In this document: in pieces, positions 1 to 7,069 of the stretch | Layout: every line of letters starts with the position of its first letter | How positions within the stretch are numbered: the stretch's first letter is position 1 | Assembly (NCBI GenBank): GCA_018826515.1 | Contig: JAHKAM010000031.1 | Location: forward strand, 1-64,000 | DNA length: 64,000 nt | From: Alphaproteobacteria bacterium | GTDB taxonomy: Bacteria > Pseudomonadota > Alphaproteobacteria > Caulobacterales > Caulobacteraceae | Direction: 5' to 3' | Notes under the pieces: model-generated | What the model was told of the DNA's origin: nothing | Database searches by the model: none | Seen by the model: only the letters and a program-made list of their open reading frames with translations | Program-made: the position numbers and the translations under genes

Positions 1-336
1 GACCGCATCATCGTCGCCCTCTCAGCCCCCGTGATCCTGACCTGGTCCCTGCTTGCACGCGCGGACTGCGAGGGCCCCCTCGCCGCCCCGGCCCTGGTCT
101 TCGCCGGCGAGGCGTCCTTCGCCCTCTATCTCGTGCACATGCCGGTGATCGTAGCCTGGAAGGGCGTCGTCGCTGAACTCCGCGGCATCGACAGCGCCTT
201 CCGGATCACACCGATCGAACTGACCGGGTTGTTTGTCGCCACGGCGTTGATCGCGGCCGCCCTGCATCTGCTCGTCGAGAAACCCGGCCGCGCCTGGATT
301 CGACGCCGGTTCGAAAGTCCTCGGACCTGCCCCTGA
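1..336 (+). CDS. Acyltransferase 3 family protein, C-terminal part (cut by window start)
   Basis: The reading frame is open from base 1, so only the last 111 residues are present. They contain two hydrophobic segments (about residues 35-52 and 75-95) separated by a short loop, and the motif FALYLVHMPV in the first, which is typical of the last membrane helices of acyltransferase 3 (OafA/ExoL) proteins that O-acetylate surface sugars. The chain ends in a basic tail (EKPGRAWIRRR), also usual for that family. The family call rests on this C-terminal stretch alone. The substrate cannot be told. Confidence 0.7.
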   Translation, partial: DRIIVALSAPVILTWSLLARADCEGPLAAPALVFAGEASFALYLVHMPVIVAWKGVVAELRGIDSAFRITPIELTGLFVATALIAAALHLLVEKPGRAWIRRRFESPRTCP

Positions 337-647
337 CGCGAGCGAGGCCCCGGGTCAGGCCGGCCGGCGGGAACTCCGAAAAAGGAAGGTCTCCATCGGC
401 GGAAGGGCGGTGAGGCTTTTAATCGGGAGCCCTGAGGGTCCGGGCGTTATTCGGTTGGAATCTGACCCATCATCGGAAAGCGCGTTCTTCATCGAACGCC
501 TCGCTTAAAGCACCGCCCCCTCCGACTCGGCCGACAAATCCGAACTCTTGACGGGCCGGGCGCCCGCGCCGTTTGCTTTGGATCAAAGCGCCGTTCGCCA
601 GCGCCGGTAGAAGGGAATCGAAGACTGTCTTCGGGAGGACCAGCCAC
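337..647. other. Intergenic stretch without a recognisable gene
   Basis: About 310 bases between the acyltransferase end and the small lipoprotein. The only open frames here are short, and those on the minus strand run antisense to the lipoprotein gene. A strong ribosome-binding site (GGGAGGA) lies at the right edge and serves the gene at 648. I see no clear terminator with a T run. Confidence 0.5.
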
Positions 648-869
648 ATGAACAAATCCCTTGCTCTCGTGAGCGCCCTGGCGCTGGCCGTCAGCGTTTC
701 AGCCTGCGCGACCACCGCGCCCCCGACGGCCGAACAACGGGCGTCGTGCGAACAAATGCTCCGCACCATGGGCGAAGGCGCGACCCACAGTCACAGCGCT
801 GAAAAGAGCGGCGGCGTGAGCCCGATGGGAATGACCCACGCCCAATGCCGACGGATGCTGGGCCGGTAG
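648..869 (+). CDS. Small lipoprotein, hypothetical
   Basis: A 73-residue protein with a lipoprotein signal: a basic start (MNKS), a hydrophobic stretch and a lipobox ending SVSAC near residue 20, so it should be exported and lipid-anchored. The mature part has two further cysteines, several histidines and methionines (THSHS, SPMGMTHAQC), which could suit metal binding, but no known family is recognised. The start at 648 is chosen over the longer frame at 573 because a GGGAGGA ribosome-binding site sits about 9 bases upstream and the signal peptide begins exactly there. It lies before a TonB receptor but about 700 bases away. Confidence 0.65.
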   Translation: MNKSLALVSALALAVSVSACATTAPPTAEQRASCEQMLRTMGEGATHSHSAEKSGGVSPMGMTHAQCRRMLGR

Positions 870-1588
870 CGCCGGGTCAGCGAGTCCTGACCGCTCGTGA
901 CGTCCGCAAAGGGCAAAGACTACGGCCCAGCACCTTGATAGTAGCCGGCCGCGCCGCGGAATGACCTGCTTCGTTCGGCGGCCACCGGCGCGACCATTCG
1001 TCCTTTGCTGGCCCGGCGCTGTCCCGGGATCAACGGGCTGCCGACCGACATTGGGCTGTTCACGGCCGCGCCGGTAACCCTCGGGCGCGGCCGTGTTGGC
1101 GGCTCCGGGCGTCTCGATCCTCCTGAGAGCTCTGGTTGGCGCAGCCACGACGGCGCGCTACAGGGCGTTTGCCTTCCATGACACGCGCTGAGCAACGCCG
1201 GCCCTCGCAATAAGAAGGACTGCGGTACGCTTGGTCTCAAATAGAGGCGATCCGCGGTAAAACATGGATCATGCTGCGAAGCTTGGCGATCGCGCCGCCC
1301 CGGCAGCAGAACCGAAATCGCCGCTGCAGGCTGCAAAGCCCTGCGCCTCTCGATTTGCCGAGGGATCGCAAGCGTCAGCCGTTTCGCCAGAGCGACCGGA
1401 CGCCAGTCGGCTGGCGCTGGACCACCTCATCATCGTGGACCTGTCGGGAGCAAACGCGCCGTCGTCTGCAACGCGTGATCAGCACCAAAGACAGTTTGCA
1501 GTCTATCTGCGAATGATAGTGCGATTGACTCGCAAGAATGCCTGTGGTCAGACCGCCGCTGTCATTCGCCTTGCTTTCGAAGTGCTTC
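870..1588. other. Long intergenic region upstream of the TonB receptor
   Basis: About 720 bases. The open frames here (for example one starting at 1264) run into the receptor gene in the wrong frame and give low-complexity, Ala/Arg/Pro-rich proteins without recognisable motifs, so no gene is called. The last 80 bases hold a Fur-box-like sequence. The rest may be 5' regulatory sequence or gene remnants that I cannot identify. Confidence 0.5.
1508..1536 (+). promoter_or_regulatory. Possible Fur-type operator before the TonB receptor
   Basis: The stretch contains TGCGAATGATAGTGCGATTG followed closely by TCGCAA, i.e. a TGCGA/TCGCA inverted pair around AATGAT and GATTGAC half-sites. This resembles alphaproteobacterial Fur boxes, and the genes downstream (TonB receptor, PepSY protein) are classic iron-regulated types. 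The match is imperfect, so it is a suggestion only. Confidence 0.35.
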
Positions 1589-3721
1589 ATGTCCCCTCGC
1601 CTCCTCGCCACCGTCGCCCTCCTGCCGCTGCTGCTAGCCGCCCTTCCCGCCAGGGCCCAGGAGGCCGCGACCCGGGACGCCACGACCCTGGACGAAGTGG
1701 TCGTCACCGCTTCCCGCATCGAGCAGCCGCGCTCGGCCCTGGCGGCCACGGTGGAGATCATCGACGCCGAGGCCATCGTCCAGCAGACAGCGCTGGCCGC
1801 CTCGGCCGTCGATACGGTGGCGGCCCTCGTCCCGTCCTTCTCGCCGACGCGGCAGAAACTGTCGGGCTTCGGCGAGACCCTGCGCGGCCGTTCGCCGCTG
1901 TATCTGGTGGACGGGGTGCCGCAGTCGACGCCGCTGCGCGACGACAGTCGCGACGGCTACACCATCGATCCCTTCTTCATCGATCGGGTCGAGGTCATCT
2001 TCGGCTCCAACGCCATCCAGGGCATCGGCGCCACGGGCGGGGTGGTCAACTATGTCACCGCCCGCAAGCCTTCCGAGCGCGAAGGCCTGACCGGGCGGAT
2101 GATGGCCCAGGTCACCACCGACGACGAACTCCAGGGCGACGGCGTCGGCGCCAAGATCGCCGCCATCGGCGGGCGTGATTTCGGCGTCTTCGACCTCAGT
2201 CTGGGCGCGGCGTTCGAGACGCGCGGGGCCTATTACGACGCCGACGGCCGCCGCATCGGCTTCGACGGCGCCCAGGGCGAGGTCCAGGACTCGCAGGCCC
2301 TGTCGTTCTTCGCCCGCGGCGGCTGGGATCTCGGGAATAATCGGCGCCTCGAAGGCTGGGCCAACCGTTTCGATCTGGAAGGCGACGGCGACTATGTCAC
2401 CGTGGCGGGCAACCGGACGACGGGCGTCCCGACCACGGCTGTGCGGGGACAGGCGCCGGGCGAACAGCCTTCCAACTCGGTGACTTCAGCCGCCATCAGC
2501 TATACCGACCGCGACCTGTTCGGCGGCGTGTTGCGAGCCCAGATCTTCGCTCACGACTATCAGGGCGTCTTCGGGGGCGGCAATTTCCCTGACTTTCAGG
2601 ACCCCCGGATCGCCCCGTCCGGGACGCTGTTCGACCAGTCCGCCAACAACTCCGAAAAGCTGGGCTTCAAGGTCGATTGGCAGGGCGAAATTCCCGGTTT
2701 GGCAGGGCTTAAGACCTTGATCGGCGTCGACGGACTGCGCGACCAGACTCATCAGGAACTGGTCCTCACCGGACGCAACTGGGTGCCCGAGACCGCATAC
2801 GAGAGCCTGTCGCCCTTCCTGCAGCTGAACCAGTCGCTGCTGGCCAACCGGCTCAGCCTGTCTGCCGGGGTGCGCCATGAATCGGCGAAGCTGAAGGTCG
2901 ACGACTTCACCACCCTGTTCGCCTACGGCCCGCAGACGGTGGCGGGCGGCGAGCCGGGGTTCGAGGAGACCCTGTTCAACCTCGGCGCCGCGTTCGAGGT
3001 GGCACCCGGCCTGCTGGTCTACGGCTCGTTCGCGCAAGGCTTCACCATGCCGGACGTGGGACGCGTGCTGCGCGGCATCAACCGCCCCAACCAGGACGTC
3101 GACACCTTCCTGAACGTCGAACCGGTGGTATCGGACAACACCGAGGTCGGGATCGAGTATCGCGGCGCCCGGGTCGAGCTGTCGGCCGCCGTGTTCCGGT
3201 CCGAGGCGGAGCGCGGCTCGCTGCTGAACCGCCTGCCCTCTGGCATCTTCGAGGTGCAACGCCGGGCCACACGCATCGAGGGCCTGGAGCTGAAGGGGCT
3301 GTGGCGGGCGACGGACGCCTTCACCGTCGGCGGCAGCTACGCGGCGCTTGAGGGCCGCACCGCCAGCGCAGAAGACGGTCCCATCGACCGCGACCTGAAC
3401 GGCGCCAATATCTCGCCCGACCGGCTGCTGCTGTGGGGCGAATATGAAAGCGGTCCCGTCGCCCTGCGCCTTCAGGCCCAAACCTTCCTCGAGCGCGACT
3501 TCGACGGCGAGCCCGCCGCCAACGGCTTCGAAGGCTATGCGGTGCTGGACGCCGTGGCCCGCTACGAGGCCGGCTTCGGCACGGTGTCGCTGGGCGTTCA
3601 GAACCTGCTGGACGAGCAGTACATCTCCTATTTCTCGGACACCCAGGGTCCGACCGACAACCTGCGCTATTTCGCCGGACGCGGCCGCACGGCGACCGTC
3701 ACGCTGACGCGGAGCTTCTGA
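1589..3721 (+). CDS. TonB-dependent outer-membrane receptor
   Basis: A 710-residue receptor. It begins with a signal peptide (cleavage expected after about residue 23, ARA-Q), then a TonB-box-like DEVVVTA at residues 35-41, a plug domain with the usual LYLVDGVPQS and the RVEVIFGSNAIQGIGATGG block, and a long beta-barrel ending in the terminal aromatic residue (TRSF). The start at 1589 is preferred to 1538 because the signal peptide begins there. Such receptors import ferric siderophores, haem, cobalamin or sugars by energy from TonB-ExbBD. The PepSY protein 5 bases downstream points to an iron chelate or related metal ligand. Confidence 0.9.
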   Translation: MSPRLLATVALLPLLLAALPARAQEAATRDATTLDEVVVTASRIEQPRSALAATVEIIDAEAIVQQTALAASAVDTVAALVPSFSPTRQKLSGFGETLRGRSPLYLVDGVPQSTPLRDDSRDGYTIDPFFIDRVEVIFGSNAIQGIGATGGVVNYVTARKPSEREGLTGRMMAQVTTDDELQGDGVGAKIAAIGGRDFGVFDLSLGAAFETRGAYYDADGRRIGFDGAQGEVQDSQALSFFARGGWDLGNNRRLEGWANRFDLEGDGDYVTVAGNRTTGVPTTAVRGQAPGEQPSNSVTSAAISYTDRDLFGGVLRAQIFAHDYQGVFGGGNFPDFQDPRIAPSGTLFDQSANNSEKLGFKVDWQGEIPGLAGLKTLIGVDGLRDQTHQELVLTGRNWVPETAYESLSPFLQLNQSLLANRLSLSAGVRHESAKLKVDDFTTLFAYGPQTVAGGEPGFEETLFNLGAAFEVAPGLLVYGSFAQGFTMPDVGRVLRGINRPNQDVDTFLNVEPVVSDNTEVGIEYRGARVELSAAVFRSEAERGSLLNRLPSGIFEVQRRATRIEGLELKGLWRATDAFTVGGSYAALEGRTASAEDGPIDRDLNGANISPDRLLLWGEYESGPVALRLQAQTFLERDFDGEPAANGFEGYAVLDAVARYEAGFGTVSLGVQNLLDEQYISYFSDTQGPTDNLRYFAGRGRTATVTLTRSF

Positions 3722-3725
3722 CCGT

Positions 3726-4772
3726 ATGATGGGCGCGATCCGCACGCTGCACGCCTGGGCCGGGACCGCGCTGGCGGTGCTGGCCGTGGTGTTCGGCCTG
3801 ACCGGGTCGTTGCTGGTGTTCGAGGACGACTGGATTCGCGCCACCGTTCCCGCCGCCCGCGCCGAGGTCGATCTCGACCCCGCCCGTCTGGGCGCGGCGC
3901 TGGACCGGCTGGAGACGGCCGAACCCGGACTGACCTCGGTGGTCCTGCCGGGCGGAGCGGTCGGGGCGCACCGGCTCTATCTGGCCGACGAGGGCTTCGG
4001 CTACGCCGACGCCGACGGCGCCGTGGTGGATCGCTGGCGGGGCGCGGCGCGGGCCGAAACCTGGATCTTCGACCTGCATCACGAACTGCTGGCCGGCCAC
4101 ACCGGCAAGCTGGTCGCCGGCGGCGGCGGCCTCGCCCTGGTGCTGATGATCCTCACCGGCCTGATCGTCTGGATTCCCGCCTGGCGCGCCTCGGGCTGGC
4201 GGGTCTGGCCCCGCTCCGGCGCCCGGCGGGAGCTGATCGGCAGCCACCGGAACCTCGGCCTGATCTTCGCCCTGCCGTTGCTGGTCTTCAGCCTGACCGG
4301 CGCGGCCATCGTCTTTCACGGCACGACCCAGGCGCTGCTGGGCGGCGCACCGACCCCGCCGGCGCCGGTCGTCGGGACGGGTGACGTCGACTGGGTCCGC
4401 GCCCTAACGGCGGCGCAGGCCCGCTTCCCCGAAGCGACCCTGCGCATGGCCGGCCGTCCCGCCGCGCCGGGCAAGCCGGCCACGATCCGGTTGAGGCAGC
4501 CGGGGGAATGGCATCCCAACGGCCGCACCACGGCGACTATCGATCCGGCCACCAGTCAGGTGGTCGCAACCTCGGACGCCAACGCCCTGCCGACCGGCAT
4601 CCGGACCTACAACGCCTTCTATCCGCTGCACGCCAGTTCGGTCGGCGGCTGGCTCTACGACTGGGTGACGGCGCTCAGCGGCCTGGCCATGGCCGGGCTG
4701 GGCGTCGTCGGAGCCTGGGCCTTCCTGACGAAGCCGCGGAGCCGGTCGCCGCGGTCCGCATCGACCCACTGA
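3726..4772 (+). CDS. PepSY-associated membrane protein (iron-uptake type)
   Basis: A 348-residue inner-membrane protein with four hydrophobic segments, near residues 12-32, 128-152, 177-199 and 312-334, and soluble periplasmic parts between them. The start LHAWAGTALAV, the FDLHHELLAGHTG motif after the first loop, and the later LIGSHRNLGL before helix 3 are the hallmark of the PepSY-TM family (PiuB-like), found beside siderophore receptors and thought to help reduce or release iron in the periplasm. It follows the receptor by 4 bases, so the two are cotranscribed. Two hairpins downstream may end the operon. Confidence 0.88.
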   Translation: MMGAIRTLHAWAGTALAVLAVVFGLTGSLLVFEDDWIRATVPAARAEVDLDPARLGAALDRLETAEPGLTSVVLPGGAVGAHRLYLADEGFGYADADGAVVDRWRGAARAETWIFDLHHELLAGHTGKLVAGGGGLALVLMILTGLIVWIPAWRASGWRVWPRSGARRELIGSHRNLGLIFALPLLVFSLTGAAIVFHGTTQALLGGAPTPPAPVVGTGDVDWVRALTAAQARFPEATLRMAGRPAAPGKPATIRLRQPGEWHPNGRTTATIDPATSQVVATSDANALPTGIRTYNAFYPLHASSVGGWLYDWVTALSGLAMAGLGVVGAWAFLTKPRSRSPRSASTH

Positions 4773-4857
4773 CGAGCGCGCCGCCTCATGCCGATGCCGC
4801 CTCGCCGCTCGCACGCCCTCCCCCACTGACGGCCCCGAACAGCCGCGGCATATGCCA

Positions 4858-4890
4858 AACGCCGAGGAACGGCGGGCCTTCCTCGGCGTT
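4858..4890 (+). terminator. Inverted repeat after the PepSY gene
   Basis: A perfect 12-base inverted repeat, AACGCCGAGGAA and TTCCTCGGCGTT, with a 9-base loop. No T run follows. It lies in the 325-base gap after the receptor-PepSY operon and is the first of two hairpins there. Confidence 0.5.
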
Positions 4891-4931
4891 CCGCGTGCGG
4901 TTCGCGAGCAACCGCGAGCCGTTCCTGCTGG

Positions 4932-4963
4932 GCCCCGCCGTGAGACGTCGCGGCGGGGCTTTC
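4932..4963 (+). terminator. Rho-independent-like terminator
   Basis: A 9-bp stem, GCCCCGCCG paired with CGGCGGGGC across a 10-base loop, followed by TTT. This is the second hairpin after the iron-uptake pair and the better terminator of the two. The remaining sequence from 4964 to 5097 holds no gene I can support. Confidence 0.6.
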
Positions 4964-5097
4964 CGTCTGAGGCCGCACCCAGGCTGAATGCACGACCACC
5001 GAAGGCCAAAACGTTCGCCTCGCAATCCTCGTGTGCCCCCTCAAGACGCAACCGACTCCGCGGCAGCCAGGATCTGTCGCCAGGGAGGCGCGGAGCG

Positions 5098-5322
5098 CTA
5101 TTGGCCGGTGACGAGGACGATCTCGTCCGGGGACATTCCCGGTCGAATGCTCATGCCGCGATAGCTGACCTCGACATCGGAGGAGCCGGGATAGTCGGGC
5201 GCGGGCGTCAGCCCGACCTCGCGGCAGAACTGGTCCCACTGATCAAATCCCACCATGACGCACTGCAGGTCGTCGCCGTGATAGGCGTCCATCGCATGAT
5301 CAACCTCGTCCCTGATCGTCAT
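5098..5322 (-). CDS. Hypothetical protein, 74 residues
   Basis: A small acidic soluble protein starting MTIRDEVDHAMDAYHGDDLQ and ending in VLVTGQ. The start at 5322 is set by a GGAGAG ribosome-binding site a few bases upstream; a longer in-frame start at 5346 lacks one. No signal peptide, membrane segment or known motif is seen. It stands alone between the terminator region and another small minus-strand gene, so the context gives no clue to function. Confidence 0.5.
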   Translation of the reverse strand: MTIRDEVDHAMDAYHGDDLQCVMVGFDQWDQFCREVGLTPAPDYPGSSDVEVSYRGMSIRPGMSPDEIVLVTGQ

Positions 5323-5422
5323 CTGGACTCTCCCCGAAAATCGCATGCCTGCTGACCGACAACGTCGGCGAGGATAGAACGCTCCCCTCAGATCGCCACG
5401 GCGATCATTGTGCGCGGTCGAG

Positions 5423-5635
5423 CTAGATTGGCCAGACTCTGCGCATCTGGCTTCCCCGGTCCGGGGACATCACGCCGCTGCGGCATCCTTTCGCCTGCGC
5501 ACCCCGGGCAAGCCGGATGGCGGCTTCTTCAGCATCCACCTGATAGTCGAAACTTCCTCGCGAGATCCCGTCGGCCATGACGGTCCAGCGGTCGCCGTTC
5601 CTCAGCACAAACAGCTCGACGACCTCTCCCGTCAC
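5423..5635 (-). CDS. Small protein, DUF2188-like (tentative)
   Basis: About 70 residues with a GTG start at 5635 (AGGAG lies 6 bases before it; a second GTG at 5638 is possible). The core, VLRNGDRWTVMADGISRGSF followed by a helix rich in Ala/Glu (AEEAAIRLARGAQAKG), resembles DUF2188-type proteins, in which a short beta hairpin reading a residue pattern W-x-V is followed by a helix. The frame stays open up to 5773, but upstream of the GTG the sequence has no coding character. Function unknown. Confidence 0.45.
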   Translation of the reverse strand: MTGEVVELFVLRNGDRWTVMADGISRGSFDYQVDAEEAAIRLARGAQAKGCRSGVMSPDRGSQMRRVWPI

Positions 5636-5782
5636 CACCGTCTCCTGGATAGGCGCCGCTAGTGCGACCGCCGTAAATGATCCGGAGCATAGTCCAGAAT
5701 TTCGCTCAAAACAGTCCGGAGGCTGGCGGCCAAATCCTTGTTCGAGACGAAGGCGATGGCTGCGCGGCCGCACGCCATCAAC

Positions 5783-6001
5783 CTAACCGCAACAAGCCTT
5801 GCCATCCACCTGTATCGGCGGGCACGGGATATCCGCATAGGAACAGAACACGCAGCAGTCGCCGGGTTTGGGCTTCAGCGTCTGGCCGCAGCCCAGGCAA
5901 TCGTAGAAATACAGGCAGGCGTCGGTGGGCATGGTTTCGGTCGCCTGATGGCCGCAATGCGGACAGACCAATGTCGACCGCAACTGCACTTCCGCCGTCA
6001 T
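5783..6001 (-). CDS. GDCCVxC-domain small protein
   Basis: A 72-residue protein with several cysteine pairs: CPHC at residues 13-16, CLGC at 35-38, and the signature GDCCVFC at 47-53 followed by CPP. This matches the GDCCVxC domain family, whose other members include selenoproteins; here all key positions are ordinary cysteine codons. It probably binds a metal or acts in thiol chemistry. Its ATG overlaps the merT stop codon (ATGA), so it is cotranslated with the mercury transporter, suggesting a role in handling mercury after uptake. Confidence 0.8.
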   Translation of the reverse strand: MTAEVQLRSTLVCPHCGHQATETMPTDACLYFYDCLGCGQTLKPKPGDCCVFCSYADIPCPPIQVDGKACCG

Positions 6002-6387
6002 TGGCCGGCCGCCAGGCGAAGCAGGATCCAGGGCTCTATCAAGGGCTGCCAGGCCAACGATAGCATCACCAGCACCGTCGCGGCGACGAGGAGCCCGGCG
6101 GCCAGTCGCGACGGCCGTCGGCAAGCGTCCTCGCGCCGGCACATGCGGAGGCGGCGCCAGTGCAGCATCCATCCCGCCAGCAGGGCGACGACCGCCAGGA
6201 CGGTCAGCCAACCCCGCATACCGGCGATCAGCGCCGCACCGGCGAAGGATAGACCCGCGAGCGAAAGCGCCAACGGGAGAACGCAGCAGGCCGCCCAAGC
6301 GAAAACAGACGCCGCGGCGCCCAGGGCGGCCGTAGCGCTGACGGCCATTTCCGGTCGTCCGGACCGGTGTGTCTCTGGCAGATCCAC
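5998..6387 (-). CDS. merT: Mercuric ion transport protein MerT
   Basis: A 129-residue inner-membrane protein. The first helix carries the vicinal cysteine pair Cys34-Cys35 (AWAACCVLPLA), and the loop after helix 2 carries Cys83 and Cys89, matching the two cysteine pairs by which MerT passes Hg(II) inward. Three hydrophobic segments are visible. The GTG start at 6387 is supported by GAGGAG 8 bases upstream. It is divergent from merR and lies under a MerR-type promoter. No mercuric reductase merA is found in the window, which is odd for an uptake protein: uptake without reduction would sensitise rather than protect the cell. Confidence 0.82.
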   Translation of the reverse strand: MDLPETHRSGRPEMAVSATAALGAAASVFAWAACCVLPLALSLAGLSFAGAALIAGMRGWLTVLAVVALLAGWMLHWRRLRMCRREDACRRPSRLAAGLLVAATVLVMLSLAWQPLIEPWILLRLAAGQ

Positions 6388-6413
6388 GGTTTCTCCTCGA
6401 TCGATCGACCGAT

Positions 6414-6444
6414 AGGATGCAACCCGTAGCGACTACGGGATCAA
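6414..6444 (-). promoter_or_regulatory. MerR-type promoter/operator for merT
   Basis: Read on the minus strand: TTGATC as -35, a 19-base spacer, then CATCCT as -10. Inside the spacer is a perfect 7-bp dyad, CCCGTAG-CGA-CTACGGG (6423-6439). A spacer of 19 bases with a central dyad is the established layout of MerR-activated promoters. It lies between merT and merR, with merR starting only 11 bases beyond the dyad, so MerR binding would also repress merR. Confidence 0.75.
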
Positions 6445-6450
6445 GCAAAA

Positions 6451-6852
6451 ATGTCGGGACGCGGTTTGACGATCGGACGGCTGGCGGAGAGCGCCGGCGT
6501 GAACCTGGAAACGGTGCGCTACTACGAGCGCATCGGGCTGATGCCCGAGCCCGGTCGGACGCCGGGCGGTCATCGCAGCTACGAGCCCGAGCACCGACAG
6601 CGGCTCCGGTTCATCCGCCGCTCTCGGGAACTGGGGTTCGGGCTCGACGCCATCCGACGCCTGATCGCCCTCAGTGAATCCGGGGTCGAAACCTGCCGCG
6701 AGGTGCGCGACATGGCGCAGGATCATATCACCAGCGTCGATGCGAAGATCGCGGATTTGCAGCGGCTGCGGCGGGTCTTGAGGCAGGCCGTCGCCGACTG
6801 CAGCGACGGAGTGGCGGTCCGCTGTCCGGTCATCGAAGAGTTGGGAAGCTGA
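6451..6852 (+). CDS. merR: Mercury-responsive transcriptional regulator MerR
   Basis: 133 residues with an N-terminal winged helix (TIGRLAESAGVNLETVRYYE, residues 7-26), the GLMPEP turn, and a C-terminal dimerisation helix. Three cysteines, Cys82, Cys117 and Cys125, fall where Hg(II)-binding MerR proteins have theirs (82, 117, 126 in Tn501), so it is likely a mercury sensor rather than a zinc or lead type. It is divergent from merT and sits next to the dyad at 6423-6439. Its own start is close enough to the operator that the transcript may be nearly leaderless. Confidence 0.88.
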   Translation: MSGRGLTIGRLAESAGVNLETVRYYERIGLMPEPGRTPGGHRSYEPEHRQRLRFIRRSRELGFGLDAIRRLIALSESGVETCREVRDMAQDHITSVDAKIADLQRLRRVLRQAVADCSDGVAVRCPVIEELGS

Positions 6853-7001
6853 GTCCAGGCGCCCGGGTCGCGCAGCAAGGCTCGGTCCTTGGCCATCGGA
6901 GCCTCTCGCGCCTTCCCTGCAGCGACGGACCACTCCGCCCAACCGCCTGTGAGAAAGTGGAGCCGCGGCGCCGATCGTCTGCAAATCGTGGCGCGCGCCT
7001 C

Positions 7002-7032
7002 TTGATGCTCTGGCGGCTTGAGATCGCATGCT
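7002..7032 (+). promoter_or_regulatory. Degenerate MerR-type promoter before the FTR1 gene
   Basis: TTGATG at 7002-7007, a 19-base spacer, and CATGCT at 7027-7032. The spacer reads CTCTGGCGGCTTGAG, an imperfect version of the CTCTAG-N3-CTAGAG dyad found at 9051 and 22921. The same 19-base geometry supports control by a MerR-family activator, but the dyad is weak. Confidence 0.55.
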
Positions 7033-7069
7033 GCTATTGAGACCCAATCTTAAGAACGGGATTTCCGTC

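Noticed and set aside
1264-2178. Plus-strand frame of 304 residues before and into the TonB receptor.
   Set aside because: It runs in the wrong frame through the receptor's signal peptide and plug, and its N-terminal part has no recognisable motif or ribosome-binding site.
5783-6001. GDCCVxC protein as a selenoprotein.
   Set aside because: All key positions are ordinary cysteine codons and no in-frame TGA occurs before its stop.
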